A stretch of DNA of 64,000 nucleotides. It comes from Arenicola marina. Its lineage: Eukaryota; Annelida; Polychaeta; Arenicolidae. The notes under the pieces are model-generated. The model was not told the origin of the DNA and did no database searches. It was given only the letters and a program-made list of their open reading frames with translations. Positions 22,078-35,600 of this stretch are shown here, one piece after another. Every line of letters begins with the position of its first letter. The stretch's first letter is position 1. The stretch is from assembly GCA_964019135.1 (NCBI GenBank), contig OZ025258.1:2232001-2296000 (forward strand), written 5' to 3'. The position numbers and the translations under genes are program-made.

Positions 22078-23431
22078 GCTGTACAGGTTACCCGCTAGCA
22101 CGCTGTACAAGTTGCCCTCTAGCACGCTGTACAGGTTGCCCGCTAGCACGCTGTACAAGTTGCCCGCTAGCACGCTGTAAAAGTTGGCCGTTAGCACACT
22201 GTACAGGTTGCCCGCTAGCACGCTGTACAGGTTGCCCCCTAGCAAGCTGTACAAGTTGCCCGCTAGCACGCTGTACAGGTTGCCCGCTAGCACGCTGTAC
22301 AAGTTGCCCGCTAGCACGCTGTACAAGTTGCCCGCTAGCACGCTGTACAGGTTGCCCGCTAGCACGCTGTACAAGTTGCCCGCTAGCACGCTGTACAGGT
22401 TGCCCGCTAGCACGCTGTACAACTTGCCCGCTAGCACGCTGTACAAGTTGCCCGCTAGCACGCTGTACAACTTGCCCGCTAGCACGCTGTACAAGTTGCC
22501 CGCTAGCACGCTGTACAAGTTGCCCGCTAGCACGTTGTACAGGTTGCCCTCTAGCACGCTGTACAAGTTGCCCTCTAGCACGCTGTACAAGTTGCCCGCT
22601 AGCACGCTGTACAGGTTGCCCGCTAGCACGCTGTACAAGTTGCCCGCTAGCACGCTGTACAAGTTGCCCTCTAGCACGCTGTACAAGTTGCCCGCTAGCA
22701 CGTTGTACAGGTTGCCCTCTAGCACGCTGTACAAGTTGCCCTCTAGCACGCTGTACAAGTTGCCCTCTAGCACGCTGTACAAGTTGCCCTCTAGCACGCT
22801 GTACAAGTTGCCCGCTAGCACGCTGTACAAGTTGCCCTCTAGCACGCTGTACAAGTTGCCCGCTAGCACGCTGTACAAGATGCCCGCTAGCACGCTGTAC
22901 AAGTTGCCCGCTAGCACGCTGTACAGGTTGCCCGCTAGCACGCTGTACAAGTTGCCCGCTAGCACGCTGTACAAGTTGCCCGCTAGCACGCTGTACAGGT
23001 TGCCCGCTAGCACGCTGTACAGGTTGCCCGCTAGCACGCTGTACAAGTTGCCCGCTAGCACGCTGTACAGGTTGCCCGCTAGCACGCTGTACAAGTTGCC
23101 CGCTAGCACGCTGTACAAGTTGCCCGCTAGCACGCTGTACAGGTTGCCCGCTAGCACGCTGTACAGGTTGCCCGCTAGCACGCTGTACAAGTTGCCCGCT
23201 AGCACGCTGTACAAGTTGGCCGTTAGCACACTGTACAGGTTTCCCGCTAGCACGCTGTAAAAGTTGGCCGTTAGCACACTGTACAGGTTGCCCGCTAGCA
23301 CGCTGTACAAGTTGGCCGTTAGCACACTGTACAGGTTTCCCGCTAGCACGCTGTAAAAGTTGCCCGCTAGCACGCTGTACAGGTTGCCCGCTAGCACGCT
23401 GTACAGGTTGCCCGCTAGCACGCCACCCGTA
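22078..23431. repeat. 24-bp array beginning in the last codons of TRMT44
   Basis: About 56 copies of a 24-bp unit, on the minus strand GCGTGCTAGCGGGCAACTTG plus TACA. The TRMT44 stop codon lies in the copy joined to the exon: GCG TGC TAG encodes Ala-Cys-stop at 23415-23423. Variants with GGCCGTTAGCACAC form a minor second type at both ends. Because 24 is a multiple of three, all minus frames are open; none is a protein. Confidence 0.95.
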
Positions 23432-23635
23432 AGTCCTCTTCCCCGTGGGCGAAGCGACACGACTCGGCCGGAAGCGGACAGCCATCAGGGTGATGCATAT
23501 TCATGTAACAGAGACGCTTCTTGGTCTGGACAGCTGCTTCCTTCTTTGACTTCGGCTTGCCTCGCTTGGGGTTGAAGCGGCGCTGCAGGTAGACATCGGA
23601 GGCCCAGTCACGCAGCTCCACAGCGCCCCCTTGAA
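23415..23635 (-). CDS. TRMT44: TRMT44 exon 12: C-terminal CCCH zinc finger, stop
   Basis: The exon opens TTCAAGGGGGCGCTGTGGAG, continuing Lys-Val-Gln-Gly from exon 11, and carries the finger CYMNMHHPDGCPLPAESC followed by RFAH. Its first 17 nt and acceptor are the source (or first copy) of the 52-bp array. Its last three codons belong to the 24-bp array, so both edges of this exon are array units. Confidence 0.93.
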
Positions 23636-26600
23636 CTGGGAGACAAGACAACAGTCAATTAATTCTACATCACAGCGCCCCCTTGAACTGGGAGACAAGA
23701 CAACAGTCAATTAATTCTACATCACAGCGCCCCCTTGAACTGGGAGACAAGACAACAGTCAGTTAATCCTACATTACAACGCCCCTTCAACTGGGAGACA
23801 AGACAACAGTCAGTTAATCCTACATTACAACGCCCCTTCAACTGGGAGACAAGACTACAGTCAGTTAATCCTACATTACAACGCCCCCTTCAACTGGGAG
23901 ACAAGACAACAGTCAGTTAATCCTACATTACAACGCCCCCTTCAACTGGGAGACAAGACAACAGTCAGTTAATCCTACATCACAGCGCCCCCTTGAAGTG
24001 GGAGACAAGACAACAGTCAGTTAATCCTACATCACAGCGACTCCTTGAACTGAGAGACAAGACAGGAGTCAGTTAATCATACATCACAGCGCCCCCTTGA
24101 AGTGGGAGACAAGACAACAGTCAGTTAATCCTACATCACAGCGCCCCCTTGAAGTGGGAGACAAGACAACAGTCAGTTAATCCTACATCACAGCGCCCCC
24201 TTGAACTGGGAGACAAGACAACAGTCAGTTAATCCTACATCACAGCGCCCCCTTGAAGTGGGAGACAAGACAACAGTCAGTTAATCCTACATCACAGCGA
24301 TTCCTTGAACTGAGAGACAAGACAGGAGTCAGTTAATCCTACATCACAGCGCCCCCTTGAAGTGGGAGACAAGACAACAGTCAGTTAATCCTACATTACA
24401 ACGCCCCCTTGAACTGGGAGACAAGACAACAGTCAGTTAATCCTACATTACAACGCCACCTTCAACTGGGAGACAAGACAACAGTCAGTTAATCCTACAT
24501 TACAACGCCCCCTTGAAGTGGGAGACAAGACAACAGTCAGTTAATCCTACATTACAACGCCCCCTTCAACTGGGAGACAAGACAACAGTCAGTTAATCCT
24601 ACATTACAACGCCCCCTTCAACTGGGAGACAAGACAACAGTCAGTTAATCCTACATTACAACGCCCCCTTCAACTGGGAGACAAGACAACAGTCAGTTAA
24701 TCCTACATCACAGCGCCCCCTTGAAGTGGGAGACAAGACAACAGTCAGGTAATCCTACATCACAGCGCCCCCTTGAAGTAGGAGACAAGACAACAGTCAG
24801 TTAATCCTACATCACAGCGCCCCCTTGAAGTGGGAGAAAAGACAACAGTCAGTTAATTCTACATCACAGCGCCCCCTTGAAGTGGGAGACAAGACAACAG
24901 TCAGTTAATCCTACATCACAGCGCCCCCTTGAAGTGGGAGACAAGACAACAGTGAGTTAATCCTACATCACAGCGCCCCCTTGAAGTAGGAGACAAGACA
25001 ACAGTCAGTTAATCCTACATCACAGCGCCCCCTTGAAGTGGGAGACAAGACAACAGTCAGGTAATCCTACATCACAGCGCCCCCTTGAAGTAGGAGACAA
25101 GACAACAGTCAGTTAATACTACATCACAGCGCCCCCTTGAACTGGGAGACAAGACAACAGTCAGTTAATCCTACATTACAACGCCCCCTTGAAGTGGGAG
25201 ACAAGACAACAGTCAGTTAATCCTACATTACAACGCCCCCTTCAACTGGGAGACAAGACAACAGTCAGTTAATCCTACATCACAGCGCCCCCTTGAACTG
25301 GGAGACAAGACAACAGTCAGTTAATCATACATCACAGCGCCCCCTTGAACTAGGAGACAAGACAACCGTCGGTTAATCCTACATCACAGCGCCCCCTTGA
25401 ACTGGGAGACAAGACAACAGTCAGTTAATCCTACATCACAGCGCCCCCTTCAACTGGGAGACAAGACAACAGTCAGTTAATCCTACATCACAGCGCCCCC
25501 TTGAAGTGGGAGACAAGACAACAGTCAGTTAATACTACATCACAGCGCCCCCTTGAAGTAGGAGACAAAACAAGTTAGTTAATCGTACATCACAGCGCCC
25601 CCTTCAACTAGGAGACAAGACAACAGTCAGTAAATCCTACATCACAGCGCCCCCTTGAAGTGGGAGACAAGACAACAGTCAATTATTTCTACATCACAGC
25701 GCCCCCTTGAAGTGGGACACAAGACAACAGTCAGTTAATACTACATCACAGCGCCCCCTTGAACTGGGAGACAAGACAACAGTCAGTTAATACTAAATCA
25801 CAGCGCCCCCTTGAACTGGGAGTCAAGACAACAGTCAGTTAATCCTACATTACAACGCCCCCTTGAACTGGGAGACAAGACAACAGTCAGTTAATCCTAC
25901 ATTACAACGCCCCCTTGAAGTGGGAGACAAGACAACAGTCAGTTAATCCTACATTACAACGCCCCCTTGAACTGGGAGACAAGACAACAGTCAGTTAATC
26001 CTACATCACAGCGCCCCCTTCAACTGGGAGACAAGACAACAGTCAGTTAATCATACATCACAGCGCCCCCTTGAAGTGGGAGACAAGACAACAGTCAGTT
26101 AATCCTACATTACAACGCCCCCTTGAAGTGGGAGACAAGACATGAGTCAGTTAATCCTACATCACAGCGCCCCCTTGAACTGGGAGACAAGACAACAGTC
26201 AGTTAATCATACATCACAGCGCCCCCTTGAAGTGGGAGACAAGACAACAGTCAGTTAATCCTACATCACAGCGCCCCCTTGAACTGGGAGACAAGACAAC
26301 AGTCGGTTAATACTACATCACAGCGCCCCTTTGAACTAGGAGACAAGACAACAGTCAGTTAATCCTACATCACAGCGCCCCCTTGAACTGAGAGACAAGA
26401 CAGAAGTCAGTAAATCTTACATCACAGCGCCCCTTTGAACTGGGAGACAAGACAACAGTCAGTTAATCCTACATCACATCGCCCCCTTGAACTGAGAGAC
26501 AAGACAGAAGTCAGTAAATCTTATATCACAGCGCCCCTTTGAACTGGGAGACAAGACAACAGTCAGTTAATCCTACATCACAGCGCCCCTTTGAACTAGG

Positions 26601-29600
26601 AGACAAGACAACCGTCGGTTAATCCTACATCACAGCGCCCCCTTGAACTGGGAGACAAGACAACAGTCAGTTAATCCTACATCACAGCGCCCCCTTCAAC
26701 TGGGAGACAAGACAACAGTCAGTTAATCCTACATCACAGCGCCCCCTTGAAGTGGGAGACAAGACAACAGTCAGTTAATACTACATCACAGCGCCCCCTT
26801 GAACTGGGAGACAAGACAACAGTCAGGTAATACTACATCACAGCGCCCCCTTGAACTGGGAGACAAGACAACAGTCAGTTAATCCTACATCACAGCGCCC
26901 CCTTCAACTGGAAGACAAGACAACAGTCAGTTAATCCTACATCACAGCGCCCCCTTGAAGTGGGAGACAAGACAACAGTCAGTTAATCCTACATTACAAC
27001 GCCCCCTTGAACTGGGAGACAAGACAACAGTCAGTTAATCCTACATCACAGCGCCCCCTTGAAGTGGGAGACAAGACAACAGTCAGTAAATCCTACATTA
27101 CAACGCCCCCTTGAACTGGGAGACAAGACAACAGTCAGTTAATCCTACATCACAGCGCCCCCTTGAAGTGGGAGACCAGACAACAGTCAGTTAATACTAC
27201 ATCACAGCGCCCCCTTCAACTGGGAGACAAGACAACAGTCAGGTAATACTACATCACAGCGCCCCCTTGAACTGGGAGACAATACAACAGTCAGTTAACC
27301 CTACATCACAGCGCCCCCTTGAAGTGGGAGACAAGACAACAGTCAGTAAATCTTACATTACAACGCCCCCTTGAACTGGGAGACAAGACAACAGTCAGTT
27401 AATCCTACATCACAGCGCCCCCTTGAAGTGGGAGACAAGACAACAGTCAGTTAATACTACATCACAGCGCCCCCTTGAACTGGGAGACAAGACAACAGTC
27501 AGGTAATACTACATCACAGCGCCCCCTTGAACTGGGAGACAAGACAACAGTCAGTTAATCCTACATCACAGCGCCCCCTTCAACTGGGAGACAAGACAAC
27601 AGTCAGTTATTTCTACATCACAGCGCCCCCTTGAACTGGGAGACAAGACAACAGTCAGTTAATCCTACATCACAGCGCCCCCTTGAAGTGGGAGACAAGA
27701 CAACAGTCAGTTAATCCTACATTACAACGCCCCCTTGAACTGGGAGACAAGACAACAGTCAGTTAATCCTACATCACAGCGCCCCCTTGAACTGGGAGAC
27801 AAGACAACAGTCAGTTAATCCTACATCACAGCGCCCCCTTGAAGTGGGAGACAAGACAACAGTCAGTAAATCCTACATCACAGCGCCCCCTTGAAGTGGG
27901 AGACAAGACAACAGTCAGTTATTTCTACATCACAGCGCCTCCTTGAAGTGGGACACAAGACAACAGTCAGTTAATACTACATCACAGCGCCCCCTTGAAC
28001 TGGGAGACAAGACAGAAGTCAGTAAATCTTACATCACAGCGCCCCCTTGAAGTGGGAGACAAGACAACAGTCAGTAAATCCTACATCACAGCGCCCCCTT
28101 GAAGTGGGAGACAAGACAACAGTCAGTTAATCCTACATCACAGCGCCCCCTTGAACTGGGAGACAAGACAACAGTCAGTTAATCCTACATCACAGCGCCC
28201 CCTTGAAGTGGGAGACAAGACAACAGTCAGTAAATCCTACATCACAGCGCCCCCTTGAACTGGGAGACAAGACAACAGTCAGTTAATCCTACATCACAGC
28301 GCCCCCTTGAACTGGGAGACAAGACAACAGTCAGTTAATCCTACATCACAGCGCCCCCTTGAAGTGGGAGACAAGACAACAGTCAGTAAATCCTACATCA
28401 CAGCGCCCCCTTGAACTGGGAGACAAGACAACAGTCAGTTAATCCTACATCACAGCGCCCCCTTGAACTGGGAGACAAGACAACAGTCAGTTAATTCTAT
28501 ATCACAGCGCCCCCTTGAAGTGGAGACAAGACAACAGTCAGTTAATACTACATCACAGCGCCCCCTTGAACTGGGAGACAAGACAACAGTCAGGTAATAC
28601 TACCTCACAGCGCCCCCTTGAACTGGGAGACAAGACAACAGTCAGTTAATCCTACATCACAGCGCCCCCTTGAACTGGGAGACAAGACAACAGTCAGTTA
28701 ATCCTACATCACAGCGCCCCCTTGAAGTGGGAGACAAGACAACAGTCAGTAAATCCTACATCACAGCGCCCCCTTGAACTGGGAGACAAGACAACAGTCA
28801 GTTAATCCTACATCACAGCGCCCTCTTGAACTGGGAGACAAGACAACAGTCAGTTAATCATACATCACAGCGCCCCCTTGAAGTGGGAGACAAGACAACA
28901 GTCAGTTAATCCTACATTACAACGCCCCCTTGAAGTGGGAGACAAGACAACAGTCAGTTAATCCTACATCACAGCGCCCCCTTGAACTGGGAGACAAGAC
29001 AACAGTCAGTTAATCATACATCACAGCGCCCCCTTGAAGTGGGAGACAAGACAACAGTCAGTTAATCCTACATCACAGCGCCCCCTTGAACTGGGAGACA
29101 AGACAACAGTCGGTTAATACTACATCACAGCGCCCCTTTGAACTAGGAGACAAGACAACAGTCAGTTAATCCTACATCACAGCGCCCCCTTGAACTGAGA
29201 GACAAGACAGAAGTCAGTAAATCTTACATCACAGCGCCCCTTTGAACTGGGAGACAAGACAACAGTCAGTTAATCCTACATCACATCGCCCCCTTGAACT
29301 GAGAGACAAGACAGAAGTCAGTAAATCTTATATCACAGCGCCCCTTTGAACTGGGAGACAAGACAACAGTCAGTTAATCCTACATCACAGCGCCCCTTTG
29401 AACTAGGAGACAAGACAACCGTCGGTTAATCCTACATCACAGCGCCCCCTTGAACTGGGAGACAAGACAACAGTCAGTTAATCCTACATCACAGCGCCCC
29501 CTTCAACTGGGAGACAAGACAACAGTCAGTTAATCCTACATCACAGCGCCCCCTTGAAGTGGGAGACAAGACAACAGTCAGTTAATACTACATCACAGCG

Positions 29601-32600
29601 CCCCCTTGAACTGGGAGACAAGACAACAGTCAGGTAATACTACATCACAGCGCCCCCTTGAACTGGGAGACAAGACAACAGTCAGTTAATCCTACATCAC
29701 AGCGCCCCCTTCAACTGGAAGACAAGACAACAGTCAGTTAATCCTACATCACAGCGCCCCCTTGAAGTGGGAGACAAGACAACAGTCAGTTAATCCTACA
29801 TTACAACGCCCCCTTGAACTGGGAGACAAGACAACAGTCAGTTAATCCTACATCACAGCGCCCCCTTGAAGTGGGAGACAAGACAACAGTCAGTAAATCC
29901 TACATTACAACGCCCCCTTGAACTGGGAGACAAGACAACAGTCAGTTAATCCTACATCACAGCGCCCCCTTGAAGTGGGAGACCAGACAACAGTCAGTTA
30001 ATACTACATCACAGCGCCCCCTTCAACTGGGAGACAAGACAACAGTCAGGTAATACTACATCACAGCGCCCCCTTGAACTGGGAGACAATACAACAGTCA
30101 GTTAACCCTACATCACAGCGCCCCCTTGAAGTGGGAGACAAGACAACAGTCAGTAAATCTTACATTACAACGCCCCCTTGAACTGGGAGACAAGACAACA
30201 GTCAGTTAATCCTACATCACAGCGCCCCCTTGAAGTGGGAGACAAGACAACAGTCAGTTAATACTACATCACAGCGCCCCCTTGAACTGGGAGACAAGAC
30301 AACAGTCAGGTAATACTACATCACAGCGCCCCCTTGAACTGGGAGACAAGACAACAGTCAGTTAATCCTACATCACAGCGCCCCCTTCAACTGGGAGACA
30401 AGACAACAGTCAGTTATTTCTACATCACAGCGCCCCCTTGAACTGGGAGACAAGACAACAGTCAGTTAATCCTACATCACAGCGCCCCCTTGAAGTGGGA
30501 GACAAGACAACAGTCAGTTAATCCTACATTACAACGCCCCCTTGAACTGGGAGACAAGACAACAGTCAGTTAATCCTACATCACAGCGCCCCCTTGAACT
30601 GGGAGACAAGACAACAGTCAGTTAATCCTACATCACAGCGCCCCCTTGAAGTGGGAGACAAGACAACAGTCAGTAAATCCTACATCACAGCGCCCCCTTG
30701 AAGTGGGAGACAAGACAACAGTCAGTTATTTCTACATCACAGCGCCTCCTTGAAGTGGGACACAAGACAACAGTCAGTTAATACTACATCACAGCGCCCC
30801 CTTGAACTGGGAGACAAGACAGAAGTCAGTAAATCTTACATCACAGCGCCCCCTTGAAGTGGGAGACAAGACAACAGTCAGTAAATCCTACATCACAGCG
30901 CCCCCTTGAAGTGGGAGACAAGACAACAGTCAGTTAATCCTACATCACAGCGCCCCCTTGAACTGGGAGACAAGACAACAGTCAGTTAATCCTACATCAC
31001 AGCGCCCCCTTGAAGTGGGAGACAAGACAACAGTCAGTAAATCCTACATCACAGCGCCCCCTTGAACTGGGAGACAAGACAACAGTCAGTTAATCCTACA
31101 TCACAGCGCCCCCTTGAACTGGGAGACAAGACAACAGTCAGTTAATCCTACATCACAGCGCCCCCTTGAAGTGGGAGACAAGACAACAGTCAGTAAATCC
31201 TACATCACAGCGCCCCCTTGAACTGGGAGACAAGACAACAGTCAGTTAATCCTACATCACAGCGCCCCCTTGAACTGGGAGACAAGACAACAGTCAGTTA
31301 ATTCTATATCACAGCGCCCCCTTGAAGTGGAGACAAGACAACAGTCAGTTAATACTACATCACAGCGCCCCCTTGAACTGGGAGACAAGACAACAGTCAG
31401 GTAATACTACCTCACAGCGCCCCCTTGAACTGGGAGACAAGACAACAGTCAGTTAATCCTACATCACAGCGCCCCCTTGAACTGGGAGACAAGACAACAG
31501 TCAGTTAATCCTACATCACAGCGCCCCCTTGAAGTGGGAGACAAGACAACAGTCAGTAAATCCTACATCACAGCGCCCCCTTGAACTGGGAGACAAGACA
31601 ACAGTCAGTTAATCCTACATCACAGCGCCCTCTTGAACTGGGAGACAAGACAACAGTCAGTTAATTCTATATCACAGCGCCCCCTTGAAGTGGAGACAAG
31701 ACAACAGTCAGTTAATCCTACATCACAGCGCCCCCTTAAAGTGGGAGACAAGACAACAGTCAGTTAATCCTACATCACAGCGCCCCCTTGAAGTGGGAGA
31801 CAAGACAACAGTCAGTTAATCCTACATCACAGCGCCCCCTTGAACTGGGAGACAAGACAACAGTCAGTTAATTCTACATCACAGCGCCCCCTTGAACTGG
31901 GAGACAAGACAACAGTCAGGTAATACTACATCACAGCGCCCCCTTGAACTGGGAGACAAGACAACAGTCAGTTAATCCTACATCACAGCGCCCCCTTCAA
32001 CTGGAAGACAAGACAACAGTCAGTTAATCCTACATCACAGCGCCCCCTTGAAGTGGGAGACAAGACAACAGTCATTTAATCCTACATTACAACGCCCCCT
32101 TGAACTGGGAGACAAGACAACAGTCAGTTAATCCTACATCACAGCGCCCCCTTGAAGTGGGAGACAAGACAACAGTCAGTTAATACTACATCACAGCGCC
32201 CCCTTCAACTGGGAGACAAGACAACAGTCAGGTGATACTACATCACAGCGCCCCCTTGAACTGGGAGACAATACAACAGTCAGTTAACCCTACATCACAG
32301 CGCCCCCTTGAAGTGGGAGACAAGACAACAGTCAGTAAATCTTACATTACAGCGCCCCCTTGAAGTGGGAGACAAGACAACAGTCAGTTAATCCTACATC
32401 ACAGCGCCCCCTTGAAGTGGGAGACAAGACAACAGTCAGTTAATACTACATCACAGCGCCCCCTTGAACTGGGAGACAAGACAACAGTCAGGTAATACTA
32501 CATCACAGCGCCCCCTTGAACTGGGAGACAAGACAACAGTCAGTTATTTCTACATCACAGCGCCCCCTTGAACTGGGAGACAAGACAACAGTCAGTTAAT

Positions 32601-35600
32601 CCTACATCACAGCGCCCCCTTGAAGTGGGAGACAAGACAACAGTCAGTTAATCCTACATTACAACGCCCCCTTGAACTGGGAGACAAGACAACAGTCAGT
32701 TAATCCTACATCACAGCGCCCCCTTGAACTGGGAGACAAGACAACAGTCAGTTAATCCTACATCACAGCGCCCCCTTGAAGTGGGAGACAAGACAACAGT
32801 CAGTAAATCCTACATCACAGCGCCTCCTTGAAGTGGGAGACAAGACAACAGTCAGTTATTTCTACATCACAGCGCCTCCTTGAAGTGGGACACAAGACAA
32901 CAGTCAGTTAATACTACATCACAGCGCCCCCTTGAACTGGGAGACAAGACAGAAGTCAGTAAATCTTACATCACAGCGCCCCCTTGAAGTGGGAGACAAG
33001 ACAACAGTCAGTAAATCCTACATCACAGCGCCCCCTTGAAGTGGGAGACAAGACAACAGTCAGTTAATCCTACATCACAGCGCCCCCTTGAACTGGGAGA
33101 CAAGACAACAGTCAGTAAATCCTACATCACAGCGCCCCCTTGAAGTGGGAGACAAGACAACAGTCAGTAAATCCTACATCACAGCGCCCCCTTGAACTGG
33201 GAGACAAGACAACAGTCAGTTAATCCTACATCACAGCGCCCCCTTGAACTGGGAGACAAGACAACAGTCAGTTAATTCTATATCACAGCGCCCCCTTGAA
33301 GTGGAGACAAGACAACAGTCAGTAAATCCTACATCACAGCGCCCCCTTCAACTGGGAGACAAGACAACAGTCAGTTAATCCTACATCACAGCGCCCCCTT
33401 GAACTGGGAGACAAGACAACAGTCAGTTAATCCTACATCACAGCGCCCCCTTGAAGTGGGAGACAAGACAACAGTCAGTAAATCCTACATCACAGCGCCC
33501 CCTTGAACTGGGAGACAAGACAACAGTCAGTTAATCCTACATCACAGCGCCCCCTTGAACTGGGAGACAAGACAACAGTCAGTTAATTCTATATCACAGC
33601 GCCCCCTTGAAGTGGAGACAAGACAACAGTCAGTTAATACTACATCACAGCGCCCCCTTGAACTGGGAGACAAGACAACAGTCAGGTAATACTACCTCAC
33701 AGCGCCCCCTTGAACTGGGAGACAAGACAACAGTCAGTTAATCCTACATCACAGCGCCCCCTTGAACTGGGAGACAAGACAACAGTCAGTTAATCCTACA
33801 TCACAGCGCCCCCTTGAAGTGGGAGACAAGACAACAGTCAGTAAATCCTACATCACAGCGCCCCCTTGAACTGGGAGACAAGACAACAGTCAGTTAATCC
33901 TACATCACAGCGCCCCCTTGAACTGGGAGACAAGACAACAGTCAGTTAATTCTATATCACAGCGCCCCCTTGAAGTGGAGACAAGACAACAGTCAGTTAA
34001 TCCTACATCACAGCGCCCCCTTAAAGTGGGAGACAAGACAACAGTCAGTTAATCCTACATCACAGCGCCCCCTTGAAGTGGAGACAAGACAACAGTCAGT
34101 TAATCCTACATCACAGCGCCCCCTTGAACTGGGAGACAAGACAACAGTCAGTTAATTCTATATCACAGCGCCCCCTTGAAGTGGAGACAAGACAACAGTC
34201 AGTTAATCCTACATCAGAGCGCCCCCTTGAAGTGGAGACAAGACAACAGTCAGTAAATCCTACATCACAGCGCCCCCTTGAAGTGGAGACAAGACAACAG
34301 TCAGTTAATCCTACATCACAGCGCCCCCTTGAAGTGGGAGACAAGACAACAGTCAGTTAATCCTACATCACAGCGCCCCCTTGAAGTGGGAGACAAGACA
34401 ACAGTCAGTTAATCCTACATCACAGCGCCCCCTTGAAGTGGGAGACAAGACAACAGTCAGTTAATCCTACATCACAGCGCCTCAGACAACAGTTCGTGTT
34501 AGGGCAGGGCGAGGACACGGGTGAAAACGACTGAGCTGCCAAGTTAAGTCTACTAACACTCTCCCACAGGCAGACACCTACTGAACCCACTGATGTTGAT
34601 AGCAGGGCAGCCAGGTAACAGAAGATGGAACTGATGCCCTTTCAAAGACATTGTGACACTCACTTGAATGTGACCTATTGTACATCATGTCCGGCATAAG
34701 ACGTCCCGCCACTGGCTTCGCACTTCTACCCAGAGCAGGATATGATGTGTGTGTTAAACCCATCCACCACGACAAGTAATGCCGTATGAGGCCAGCCTGC
34801 CATGTCATATGGTGGTCCCCTGGGGCCAGCCTGCCATGTCATATGGTGGTCTCCTGAGGCCAGCCTGCCATGTCATATGGTGGTCCCCTGAGGCCAGCCT
34901 GCCATGTCATTTGGTGGTCCCCTGAGGCCAGCCTGCCATGTCATATTGTGGTCCCCCTGAGGCCAGCCGGCCATGTCATATGGTGGTCCCCTGAGGCCAG
35001 CCTGCCATGTCATATGGTGGTCCCCTGAGGCCAGCCTGCCATGTCATATGGTGGTCCCCTGAGGCCAGCCTGCCATGTCATATGGTGGTCCCCTGAGGCC
35101 AGCCTGCCATGTCATATGGTGGTCCCCCTGAGGCCAGCCTGCCATGTCATATGGTGGTCCCCTGGGGCCAGCCTGCCATGTCATATGGTGGTCCCCTGAG
35201 GCCAGCCTGCCATGTCATATGGTGGCCCCTGAGGCCAGCCTGCCATGTCATATGGTGGTCCCCTGAGGCCAGCCTGCCATGTCATATGGTGGTCCCCCTG
35301 AGGCCAGCCTGCCATGTCATATGGTGGTCCCCTGAGGCCAGCCTGCCATGTCATATGGTGGTCCCCCTGAGGCCAGCCTGCCATGTCATATGGTGGTCCC
35401 CCTGAGGCCAGCCTGCCATGTCATATGGTGGTCCCCCTGAGGCCAGCCTGCCATGTCATATGGTGGTCCCCTGAGACCAGCCTGCCATGTCATATGGTGG
35501 TCCCCTGGGGCCAGCCTGCCATGTCATATGGTGGTCCCCTGAGGCCAGCCTGCCATGTCATATGGTGGCCCCTGAGGCCAGCCTGCCATGTCATATGGTG

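Noticed and set aside
23619-34490. CRISPR-like regular repeats
   Set aside because: Units are contiguous with no unique spacers, and the host is an animal genome.
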